This document shows positions 1-4,916 of a stretch of DNA of 8,482 nt, piece after piece. The notes under the pieces were generated by a model. The model searched no databases, was not told the DNA's origin, and saw nothing but the letters and a program-made list of their open reading frames with translations. Made by a program: the position numbers and the translations under genes. Source of the stretch: RGIG7213 sp045636245 (lineage in GTDB: Bacteria; Bacillota; Clostridia; Oscillospirales; CAG-272); contig JAZTXA010000172.1 of assembly GCA_045636245.1 (NCBI GenBank), forward strand, positions 1 through 8,482. The letters run 5' to 3'. Positions within the stretch are counted from its first letter, which is position 1. Every line of letters starts with the position of its first letter.

Positions 1-84
1 CCTTCACAACTTACATATCCGCAAACCTCACCTCAATTGTATGCTAAAGCAGAAAAATTGTTGTTTTCTTTATTTAGTGTGTAA
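1..84 (+). CDS. Possible C-terminal tail of a gene cut by the window edge
   Basis: Frame 1 is open from the first base to a TAA at 82-84 and encodes 27 residues ending in AKAEKLLFSLFSV. No start is visible, so if real this is the last part of a gene that begins left of the window. The tail is hydrophobic and shows no motif I recognise. An open frame of this length can occur by chance. The main support is position: the frame stops just before a run of non-coding repeats, which would suit the end of a gene. A mobile-element protein is conceivable given those repeats, but nothing in these residues shows it. Confidence 0.35.
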   Translation, partial: PSQLTYPQTSPQLYAKAEKLLFSLFSV

Positions 85-100
85 ACAAATTCCAATTTGT
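85..100. repeat. Perfect 7-bp inverted repeat right after the stop codon
   Basis: ACAAATT at 85-91 and AATTTGT at 94-100 are perfect inverted arms around a CC centre. The repeat starts on the base after the TAA at 82-84. No T-run follows, so it is not a standard intrinsic terminator. It could be a protein-binding dyad or a weak transcript 3' hairpin. Confidence 0.5.
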
Positions 101-133
101 CGAGTAGAATAAGCGTTGAATGTTGGTTTGATC

Positions 134-153
134 TTGGTGCAAATTTGGTGCAA
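134..153. repeat. TTGGTGCAA direct repeat, two copies 11 bp apart
   Basis: TTGGTGCAA occurs at 134-142 and again at 145-153. The 11-bp start-to-start distance is about one helical turn, so both copies face the same side of the DNA. The pair lies 11 bases upstream of the ACGATA array. Its function is unknown; a recombinase or replication-protein binding site is possible but unproven. Confidence 0.6.
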
Positions 154-164
154 CACTTTATCAA

Positions 165-249
165 ACGATACTCACGATATCGCACGAAAACACACGATAA
201 AGCTACGATATCAAACGATATTACACGATATTCACGATATCAAACGGTA
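165..249 (+). repeat. Helically phased ACGATA array (nine near-copies)
   Basis: ACGATA begins exactly at 165, 174, 194, 205, 215, 225 and 234. Variant copies begin at 184 (ACGAAA) and 244 (ACGGTA). All nine are in the same orientation with steps of 9, 10, 10, 11, 10, 10, 9 and 10 bp, so each falls about one helical turn from the next. A longer unit, TATCAAACGRTA, appears at 159-170, 209-220 and 238-249. The array is clearly visible; its role is not. It resembles an iteron or cooperative binding array more than CRISPR (no unique spacers) or slipped-strand microsatellite DNA (the bases between copies vary). No convincing gene overlaps it. Confidence 0.8.
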
Positions 250-291
250 CTCTCAAAACTCGAAGAGATAATTTGTTATTTCTTATATACA

Positions 292-322
292 AAAGCTCTG
301 CTACAGCAGGGCTTTTTATTTT
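292..322 (+). terminator. Intrinsic terminator-like hairpin, copy 1
   Basis: AAAGCTCTGC (292-301) pairs with GCAGGGCTTT (306-315) over 10 bp with one G-T pair and a TACA loop. It runs into a T-rich tail at 313-322. The form is classical, but no clear gene ends just upstream except the possible one at 84. A diverged second copy lies 130 bp downstream. Confidence 0.65.
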
Positions 323-330
323 GTAATATC

Positions 331-401
331 TTGTAAGGGCGACCATCGGTCGTCCGTTTTTTTTATTAGAATCCGTGGACGTGCAATGCACGCCCCTACA
401 A
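331..401. repeat. 71-bp palindromic repeat element with inverted ends
   Basis: The left end TTGTAAGGGCG (331-341) and right end CGCCCCTACAA (391-401) are inverted copies with one mismatch. Inside are two hairpins. GGGCGACC (337-344) pairs with GGTCGTCC (348-355) and is followed by eight Ts. A second stem around GGACGTGC (377-384) pairs with GCACGCCC (387-394). The layout is that of a short non-autonomous palindromic repeat. From memory, GTAGGGGCG-bounded palindromes of this sort are frequent between genes in gut clostridia. The first hairpin with its T-run could also terminate transcription. Confidence 0.6.
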
Positions 402-420
402 AAAGGGCGGCTCAATTTGT

Positions 421-450
421 AAAAACTCTGCTTCTGCGGAGCTTTTTGTT
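421..450 (+). terminator. Terminator-like hairpin, diverged copy 2
   Basis: CTCTGC (426-431) pairs with GCGGAG (436-441) around a TTCT loop. Flanking A-rich and T-rich arms extend the stem past an unpaired base, and a T-rich tail follows. Aligned to copy 1 at an offset of 130 bp, the first 27 positions differ at six sites, and both copies are followed by TTTTGTAAT and a GTAGGG-like element end. The hairpin and following element end therefore seem to have been duplicated as a unit. Confidence 0.55.
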
Positions 451-460
451 TTGTAATTTT

Positions 461-556
461 GTAGGGCAGGGGCTTGCTCCTGCCGTTTTTTGCTGGTGTG
501 GAGGATGTCGCCCGCTACAAGACAGGCGGGGCGGGCGATTTATGAATCACCCCTAC
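461..556. repeat. Composite palindromic repeat element, GTAGGG...CCCTAC ends
   Basis: The element is bounded by GTAGGG (461-466) and CCCTAC (551-556). Its left part folds as GGCAGGGG/CTCCTGCC-type pairing across 465-484, followed by a T-run (486-491). Its right part has GGGCGATT (533-540) opposite AATCACCC (545-552) with a TATG loop. The left 28 bases closely match 5178-5204. The GC-rich interior contrasts with AT-rich flanks, suggesting an inserted unit. It has no coding capacity that I would trust. Confidence 0.55.
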
Positions 557-710
557 TTTTTATTGTGAGGTTTGCAAATAGATTTTTATAGAAAAATGCA
601 AAATTCAATATTAATGAAAAGGGTTTTGCCGTAGATTATACTGACTTATTAACCGTTTTTGTGAAATTTAAGGCTATTTTTCTTTGCTGTGTGTAAAATA
701 AAGAAAATAT
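557..710. other. AT-rich spacer with no recognised feature
   Basis: This stretch lies between the repeat element and the purine operon control region. I see no ORF with a ribosome binding site, no strong hairpin and no RNA gene in it. Confidence 0.5.
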
Positions 711-730
711 TTGACACAGTCAGTGAAAAG

Positions 731-743
731 TTAATGTCATTAA
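731..743. promoter_or_regulatory. 13-bp palindrome upstream of the purine operon promoter
   Basis: TTAATG and CATTAA are perfect inverted arms around a single central T. The site ends 25 bp upstream of the -35 box at 769, a position that would suit an upstream regulator. It does not match a PurR box that I recall. AT-rich palindromes of this size can also arise by chance. Confidence 0.4.
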
Positions 744-766
744 TTGTTGAAAAATGTAAACAAAAG

Positions 767-781
767 TGTTGACAAGCAACA
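767..781. promoter_or_regulatory. Dyad overlapping the -35 box
   Basis: TGTTG (767-771) and CAACA (777-781) are perfect inverted arms separated by 5 bp. The dyad covers the TTGACA at 769-774, so a protein bound here would block RNA polymerase. It is a candidate operator from position and symmetry alone. Confidence 0.4.
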
Positions 782-797
782 AAACGTGTGATAAAAT
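769..797 (+). promoter_or_regulatory. Sigma-A type promoter of the purine salvage operon
   Basis: A perfect -35 TTGACA (769-774), a 17-bp spacer and a -10 TAAAAT (792-797) predict transcription from about 804. This gives a leader of about 60 nt before the permease start at 864. No purine riboswitch is recognisable in that leader. Confidence 0.8.
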
Positions 798-813
798 TGC
801 GTTGTAAATTTGG

Positions 814-839
814 TATTATCCTGCTTGTACAGGTTAATA
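814..839 (+). promoter_or_regulatory. 5' leader hairpin of the purine operon
   Basis: TATTA-T-CCTG (814-823) pairs with CAGG-T-TAATA (830-839), with one T-T mismatch and the six-base loop CTTGTA. It begins about 10 nt after the predicted transcript start and ends 13 nt before the ribosome binding site. It could stabilise the mRNA or bind a regulator. It lacks the three-way junction and conserved core of a purine riboswitch and has no terminator T-run. Confidence 0.5.
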
Positions 840-863
840 TAAAAAAATTTATGAGGTGGGAAA

Positions 864-2330
864 ATGGATAAGTTTTTCAAAATCAGTGAGCGCGGCTCGA
901 ATGTCAAGCTCGAAATCATCGGTGGTTTAACAACCTTTTTTGCCATGGCGTACATCATTCTTGTCAATCCCAATCAGGTTGCGGCTGAGGGTGCAAACGG
1001 CTGGCTGGTAGGTCTCGGTGCAGACCCCGTTGCAATGGGGCGGATTTGGAACTCCGTTTATATTGCTTCAATACTTGTTGCGATATTCGGTACGCTCCTT
1101 ATGGCACTTTACGCAAAACTTCCCTTTGCGCAGGCGTGCGGTATGGGACTTAACTCCTTCTTCTGTACATGCTTTGTTTCAAACGCTTTCTTTGGCGGTG
1201 CTGATGTCATCAAGGGTTATCAGGCGGGACTTGTTATCATTCTTTTGTCGGGTATTCTGTTCCTTTTGTTATCTGTAACGGGACTTCGTACTTACATTGC
1301 AAAAGCGCTCCCCGATGCACTTAAAAAGGCTATTCCCGGCGGTATCGGTTTGTTTATCGCGTTTATCGGTTTTAAAAATGCATCCATTGTTGTGGATAAT
1401 CAGTACACATTCGTTCAGTTCTTCAACTTCAACGCTGTTATCAATAAAATAGGTGTTGACGGCTTTACAGTTGCTGACGCAATGAAAGAAATGGCACCTC
1501 CGCTTGTTGCGATCATCGGCTTGCTTATAATTGCAATTCTTACATGGAAAAAGGTAAAAGGTGCCGTTATTATCGGTATCATCAGCGCAACTGTCGTATA
1601 TTATCTTATGACTTGGACAGTTCCTTCGTTTGATATGAGCCAGATCGGTCAGTCCTTCAAGGATTTCGCAAACGTCGGTCTTGGCGGTGCTTTCAGCGGC
1701 GCAGCTTGGAAGGAAGCATTTAATGCTGACTATATTGGCGGTGTCTTCTCTGCAATTATTCTTATAATCACATTCTGTATCGTTGATATGTTCGATACTA
1801 TCGGTACACTTTACGGTACAGCCTCCGAGGCAGGTATGCTTGACGAAAACGGCGACCCCGTTGACGTTAACAAGGCGATGACAAGTGACTCCTTGGCAAC
1901 TGTTGCAGGTGCTGTTTTCGGTACATCTACATGTACAACATTCGTTGAATCCGCATCCGGCGTTGCCGCAGGCGCAAGAACAGGTCTTGCAAGCCTTGTA
2001 ACATCTGCTTGCTTTGCGGTTTGTCTGTTCCTCAGCCCGTTTGCAAACATCATTCCGTCAGCTGCTACTGCTCCCGCTTTGATATTTGTCGGTGTTCTTA
2101 TGCTTAAGAACTTTGCGGCTGTTGATATGAAGGATATGCGTTCTGCTGTTCCCGCATTCCTTACACTCGTTATGATGCCTTTGACATACTCAATTTCAAA
2201 CGGTATCGGTATCGGTGCTATATCTTATGTTCTTATCACACTTTTCACAGGTAAATACAAGAAGAGCGATATTGTTGTAACTATTATCGCGTTGCTTTTC
2301 ATCTTCAAATTTATTTTCGGAGCTATATAA
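864..2330 (+). CDS. NCS2 family (AzgA/PbuG-type) purine base permease
   Basis: This is an integral membrane transporter of 488 residues, probably importing hypoxanthine, guanine or adenine by cation symport. Family signatures are visible: TTFFAMAYIILVNPNQ in the first membrane helix (23-38), ACGMGLNSFF (91-100), VDMFDTIGTLYGTASEAG (from 307) and GTSTCTTFVESASGVAAG (from 353). The last two correspond to the substrate-binding helices of the AzgA branch of NCS2. Length is in the range of PbuG/GhxP-like proteins, slightly long. Many hydrophobic helices run to the C-terminus. The start is fixed by GAGGTG at 853-858, five bases before ATG. It is the first gene of a two-gene operon with a phosphoribosyltransferase only 3 bases downstream, which fits uptake plus trapping of the base as a nucleotide. 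Exact base preference cannot be read from sequence. Confidence 0.93.
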   Translation: MDKFFKISERGSNVKLEIIGGLTTFFAMAYIILVNPNQVAAEGANGWLVGLGADPVAMGRIWNSVYIASILVAIFGTLLMALYAKLPFAQACGMGLNSFFCTCFVSNAFFGGADVIKGYQAGLVIILLSGILFLLLSVTGLRTYIAKALPDALKKAIPGGIGLFIAFIGFKNASIVVDNQYTFVQFFNFNAVINKIGVDGFTVADAMKEMAPPLVAIIGLLIIAILTWKKVKGAVIIGIISATVVYYLMTWTVPSFDMSQIGQSFKDFANVGLGGAFSGAAWKEAFNADYIGGVFSAIILIITFCIVDMFDTIGTLYGTASEAGMLDENGDPVDVNKAMTSDSLATVAGAVFGTSTCTTFVESASGVAAGARTGLASLVTSACFAVCLFLSPFANIIPSAATAPALIFVGVLMLKNFAAVDMKDMRSAVPAFLTLVMMPLTYSISNGIGIGAISYVLITLFTGKYKKSDIVVTIIALLFIFKFIFGAI

Positions 2331-2333
2331 TAA

Positions 2334-2900
2334 ATGAAAGAATATTACGAAATAGACGTTGCAGGGCTGAAAAGACAGCTCCCGCTGTGTCCGCTTACCG
2401 ATAAGCTTTATATTGCGGGATTTGTTATATTCGGCGATGTTGAGCTTACGGAAAAGTCGGCAGAGGCTTTGCTGAAGCTGGTCACCGAGGATTATGATTA
2501 TATGATAACGGCGGAAAGTAAAGGAATACCGCTTGCGCATGAAATGGCGCGTCAAAGCGGTCAGAATAAATATATCCTTGCACGCAAAGCACCGAAGCTG
2601 TATATGCGTAATACCGTCAAATGCGATGTAAAATCCATAACAACGGAAAAGGTGCAGACGCTTTATCTTGACGGTGTCGATGCCGAGCTGATAAAGGGTA
2701 AAAAGATTCTTGTTGTTGATGACGTTATCAGCACGGGTGAGTCGCTTCGTGCGCTTGAAGCACTTGTACAACAGGCAGGCGGCACTGTCGCAGGACGTGT
2801 TGCAATTCTCGCAGAGGGTGATGCGGCAAGCCGTGACGATATTAAATATCTTCAGTATCTGCCCCTTTTTGACGAAAACGGCGAACCTTTAAAAGCATAA
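2334..2900 (+). CDS. Purine-type phosphoribosyltransferase (APRT-like, type I PRT fold)
   Basis: This is a soluble enzyme of 188 residues, predicted to transfer phosphoribose from PRPP to a purine base, giving the nucleotide and pyrophosphate. The PRPP-binding loop is clear at 125-138: ILVVDDVISTGESL, with the two acidic residues D129 and D130 and the T134-G135 turn. ITAESKGIPLAHEMARQSG (about 58-76) is the usual pyrophosphate-loop region. I recall clostridial proteins annotated as adenine phosphoribosyltransferase with nearly this layout, but sequence alone does not separate adenine from hypoxanthine/guanine use, so no symbol is given. GGAG at 2319-2322 inside the permease gene is a plausible ribosome binding site, 11 bases before ATG. 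The 3-base gap to the permease indicates co-transcription and probably coupled translation. A terminator follows at once. Confidence 0.88.
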   Translation: MKEYYEIDVAGLKRQLPLCPLTDKLYIAGFVIFGDVELTEKSAEALLKLVTEDYDYMITAESKGIPLAHEMARQSGQNKYILARKAPKLYMRNTVKCDVKSITTEKVQTLYLDGVDAELIKGKKILVVDDVISTGESLRALEALVQQAGGTVAGRVAILAEGDAASRDDIKYLQYLPLFDENGEPLKA

Positions 2901-2906
2901 AAATAC

Positions 2907-2937
2907 AAACCACCGATGTCCGCATCGGTGGTTTTGT
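2907..2937 (+). terminator. Intrinsic terminator of the purine salvage operon
   Basis: AAACCACCGATG (2907-2918) and CATCGGTGGTTT (2923-2934) form a perfect 12-bp stem with a TCCG loop. The stem begins 6 bases after the phosphoribosyltransferase stop. The T-run is short (TTTTG), but the A-tract on the other side means it may also work on the - strand. Confidence 0.85.
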
Positions 2938-2946
2938 CTGTCGGTA

Positions 2947-2975
2947 TTGATTTTAGGATGGTTTTATGATATAAT
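2947..2975 (+). promoter_or_regulatory. Extended -10 promoter for the small membrane-protein operon
   Basis: TTGATT (2947-2952), a 17-bp spacer and a perfect TATAAT (2970-2975) preceded by TGA (2967-2969) make a strong extended -10 promoter. Transcription is predicted from about 2982, some 40 nt before the gene at 3023. Confidence 0.82.
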
Positions 2976-3022
2976 GCGGTCAATTGGGATATCTTTTGAA
3001 TTTTATAAAGGGGTAAAGATAT

Positions 3023-3265
3023 ATGAAATTTTCACGTTTAGGTGTTCTGACGATATTTTTTACAGGTATTGCTTTGGGAATTATATTTGCCGGAATAGGT
3101 GTATACAGTGCCGATAAGATCTTTTTATGGATAGGCGTGGGAGTACTTGCCGCATCTTTTGTTTTTCATATTATTTTTTACCGTTGTCCACACTGTAAAC
3201 GGTATCTCGATAAAAGCTACGGGGCATTTTGCCCGAAATGCGGAAAATCGCTTGACTTATTTTAA
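3023..3265 (+). CDS. Small membrane protein with C-terminal zinc ribbon
   Basis: The 80-residue product has two predicted membrane helices (about 7-27 and 33-53) and then a cytoplasmic-type zinc ribbon. The ribbon is C55-P-H-C58 and C70-P-K-C73-G, four cysteines with 11 residues between the CxxC pairs. Such a ribbon binds one zinc ion and usually serves for protein or nucleic-acid contact; the partner here is unknown. AAAGGGG at 3007-3013 is the ribosome binding site, nine bases before ATG. It is the first gene behind the promoter at 2947-2975, followed 14 bases later by another membrane protein gene. I do not recognise a named family. The reading frame is well supported by the zinc ribbon, the ribosome binding site and the promoter. 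Confidence 0.82.
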   Translation: MKFSRLGVLTIFFTGIALGIIFAGIGVYSADKIFLWIGVGVLAASFVFHIIFYRCPHCKRYLDKSYGAFCPKCGKSLDLF

Positions 3266-3279
3266 AATGGGGTGAATTC

Positions 3280-3762
3280 ATGAAATATGTTGAACTGGAA
3301 AACAAACTGAAAAAACGGATCAGAAACCGCAGAATAATAGAGGTTGTTTTAAGTATTGTATTTTTAATAATTGCCGTTGTATTTACTGCACTTCGTGACG
3401 GAAGCAGGACCGTTGAGGTTATCGGACGTCCGCCGTTTGTATATGAATCTGTTTCTTATAACAACAGTTATGTAAGCGGAATGGTAATCGGATACCTTGG
3501 AATTATGTGGTGTGTTATATTTCTGATAATGGATCTTTTATTTGTAAAGCTGAGAACGGTTGAAGTCGGCAGGGACTATATCACCTTTTACAAAGGTATA
3601 TTTCGTCCAAGCTTGTATGTAAACGGAAGTAATGAGGGACTGTCGTGGGGTGGTTATTATCTTGAAATACCGCTTTCCGACGGAACACGTGCGACGGCGT
3701 CGCTCGGAAAATGGTCTGTACATCTGACATTCTCAAACGGACATTCACCTATTGACCTGTAA
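3280..3762 (+). CDS. Two-helix membrane protein with beta-rich C-terminal domain, function unknown
   Basis: The product has 160 residues. A very basic N-terminus (KLKKRIRNRR, 9-18) precedes a membrane helix at about 19-37, which by the positive-inside rule puts the N-terminus in the cytoplasm. A loop with GRPPF (49-53) follows, then a second helix at about 66-91, and a C-terminal region (92-160) rich in alternating beta-type sequence. The order of two helices and then a small beta domain resembles bacterial PH-like membrane proteins, but I see no diagnostic motif, so this is only a structural analogy. GGGGTG at 3269-3274 is the ribosome binding site. The gene lies 14 bases after the zinc-ribbon gene and 12 bases before the DUF6054-like gene, so all three are probably one operon. 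Confidence 0.78.
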   Translation: MKYVELENKLKKRIRNRRIIEVVLSIVFLIIAVVFTALRDGSRTVEVIGRPPFVYESVSYNNSYVSGMVIGYLGIMWCVIFLIMDLLFVKLRTVEVGRDYITFYKGIFRPSLYVNGSNEGLSWGGYYLEIPLSDGTRATASLGKWSVHLTFSNGHSPIDL

Positions 3763-3774
3763 GGAGGTATTGTA

Positions 3775-4104
3775 ATGGCAAAATTTGAAAAAGTATTCTA
3801 CGGTGAATTTGATAATATACTTAAAAAAATAGAAGACGGAGTGCTCAGCGGAAGCATTTCGGCATCACTTGAAGAATCAAGCGACTTTGCAAACGGCACG
3901 GCACGGTGCAGTGTGCGTGTTTTTGAACGGTACAGCTATGCGGGAGGTAACCGCGTGAGCCTTTCAGTAACTATATTTCAGAACGATGACGGCCCCATAC
4001 ATATTTCGGCTGTAACGTCGGGCGGAAGTCAGGCGATGTTTTTCAAAATGAATACGTGGGGAGAGGAATCGTTCCTCGATAAGTTCAAAGAAATCCTGCA
4101 ATAA
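3775..4104 (+). CDS. DUF6054-like protein, function unknown
   Basis: This is a soluble protein of 109 residues with no signal peptide or membrane helix. Two blocks look conserved: VFERYSYAGGNRVSLSVT (49-66) and TSGGSQAMFFKMNTWGEESFL (81-101). I recall these as hallmarks of DUF6054, a family of small uncharacterised Firmicute proteins; this is from memory and was not searched. The fold looks alpha/beta with a final amphipathic helix. A strong AAGGAGG at 3761-3767 overlaps the stop codon of the preceding gene, giving an 8-base gap to ATG and probable translational coupling. It is the last gene of the operon starting at 3023. No strong terminator follows, only a weak A/T hairpin at 4107-4122, so some read-through into the XRE gene is likely. 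Confidence 0.8.
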   Translation: MAKFEKVFYGEFDNILKKIEDGVLSGSISASLEESSDFANGTARCSVRVFERYSYAGGNRVSLSVTIFQNDDGPIHISAVTSGGSQAMFFKMNTWGEESFLDKFKEILQ

Positions 4105-4146
4105 AGCATTTTTTTGAAAATGTCCGTATATTCGCTGTTTATGGTA

Positions 4147-4175
4147 TAGACAAATTCCTCTGTATATGCTATATT
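4147..4175 (+). promoter_or_regulatory. Extended -10 promoter of the XRE regulator gene
   Basis: TAGACA (4147-4152), a 17-bp spacer and TATATT (4170-4175) with TGC just before it (4167-4169) form a good extended -10 promoter. The predicted start, about 4182, falls at the edge of GGAGG (4182-4186), so the leader would be only about 13 nt with the ribosome binding site at its very 5' end. Confidence 0.65.
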
Positions 4176-4194
4176 TTTTGCGGAGGCGAAAAAA

Positions 4195-4701
4195 ATGGAT
4201 CTGATAAAAACAGGCAAATTTATTGCAGAGTTACGAAAACAGCAGGGGCTTTCGCAAACACAGCTCGGTGAAAAAATAGGTGTAACAAATAAAACAGTGT
4301 CACGTTGGGAAACGGGAACGTATTTACCGCCTGCCGATATGCTGTTGGCTTTGAGCGAGTTGTTCGGTGTCAGTATCAATGAAATACTTTGCGGAAAAAG
4401 ACTTAAAGATGAAGAATACAAAGCGGCGGCAGAGGAAAATCTGAAGCTTTACGCTCAAAGTGTTTTCACCGCTAAAGAAAAGCTTGAATTTTACAAGAAA
4501 AAGTGGCTAAAAGACCATATCGCAATTATGTGTTGCTTGGGTGCTGTTATTATAGGCTTATTTCTGACAGGACTTATTTTAAAACAGTATCTTTTAACTG
4601 CATTATCGGTTTTGCTTTTTGCTGTGTGTCACGGATGGAGAAACAATGCGATGCTGAGCTATGCCGAGGAAAAAGTGTTTGACCGCACGAATGGTGTGTG
4701 A
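4195..4701 (+). CDS. XRE-family transcriptional regulator with membrane-anchored C-terminus
   Basis: The 168-residue product has an N-terminal Cro/C1-type helix-turn-helix (about 7-64). LSQTQLGEKIGVTNKTVSRWETG (19-41) covers the turn and the recognition helix, and PPADMLLALSELFGVSINEIL completes the five-helix domain. A charged linker (about 66-105) leads to two hydrophobic segments, about 108-129 and 131-146, that look like membrane helices. The regulator is therefore probably held at the membrane and may respond to an envelope signal. GGAGG at 4182-4186 is the ribosome binding site. It has its own promoter 90 bases after the DUF6054-like gene and may regulate that operon, itself or the next small gene; no operator could be identified. 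One-component regulators of this shape are common in clostridia, so the family call is safe and the targets are not. Confidence 0.88.
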   Translation: MDLIKTGKFIAELRKQQGLSQTQLGEKIGVTNKTVSRWETGTYLPPADMLLALSELFGVSINEILCGKRLKDEEYKAAAEENLKLYAQSVFTAKEKLEFYKKKWLKDHIAIMCCLGAVIIGLFLTGLILKQYLLTALSVLLFAVCHGWRNNAMLSYAEEKVFDRTNGV

Positions 4702-4707
4702 TGTTTT

Positions 4708-4733
4708 TTGCGGTATATGATATATTTCCGCAA
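4708..4733. repeat. Inverted repeat after the XRE gene
   Basis: TTGCGG (4708-4713) and CCGCAA (4728-4733) are perfect inverted arms around an AT-only-like centre that contains TATA...TATA. No T-run follows on the + strand, so this is a poor terminator. The T-run upstream (4704-4709) precedes the stem rather than following it. Confidence 0.4.
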
Positions 4734-4742
4734 TGAAATATA

Positions 4743-4800
4743 TACGCCCTTTCGCCTGTGACAGTTCGCTTTGCGAACTGTGGGGGCAGGAGAGGGCGTA
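4743..4800. repeat. 58-bp interrupted palindrome (MITE-like repeat)
   Basis: Three nested stems share one axis. The outer ends TACGCCCT (4743-4750) and AGGGCGTA (4793-4800) match perfectly. A middle pair is CCTG (4755-4758) with CAGG (4787-4790). The inner arms ACAGTTCGC (4761-4769) and GCGAACTGT (4773-4781) are perfect around TTT. The GC-rich unit sits in AT-rich DNA, as an inserted palindromic repeat would. It lacks a T-run, so termination is not its obvious role. Confidence 0.65.
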
Positions 4801-4916
4801 ACAGAATACTGAATTAAGAATGTGAAATTTAAGATTTTATAATGCAATATTTATTTACTTTCATATTTATATGATACGATTGAGATGAACGGAATGATTT
4901 TGTTAGGAGTTTTGAT

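Noticed and set aside
165..249. CRISPR array
   Set aside because: Repeats are 6-12 bp with 3-5 bp between them; there are no spacers of CRISPR length and no cas genes.
97..336. 79-codon open frame over the ACGATA array
   Set aside because: It has no ribosome binding site, repeats its residues only because the DNA repeats, and ends inside a terminator-like hairpin.
386..568. 60-codon open frame across the palindromic elements
   Set aside because: It crosses two non-coding repeat elements and has no ribosome binding site.
711..740. Second promoter starting with TTGACA at 711
   Set aside because: No acceptable -10 hexamer lies 16-19 bp downstream.
800..863. Purine riboswitch upstream of the permease
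   Set aside because: The conserved junction and loop sequences of the purine class are missing and the leader is only about 60 nt long.
2196..2771. 191-codon open frame on the - strand
   Set aside because: It is antisense to the permease end and the phosphoribosyltransferase, both of which have clear family motifs.
4107..4122. Terminator after the DUF6054-like gene
   Set aside because: The stem is only six A/T-rich pairs and no T-run follows it.
4029..4421. 130-codon open frame on the - strand
   Set aside because: It is a shadow of the DUF6054-like and XRE genes and covers the XRE promoter.
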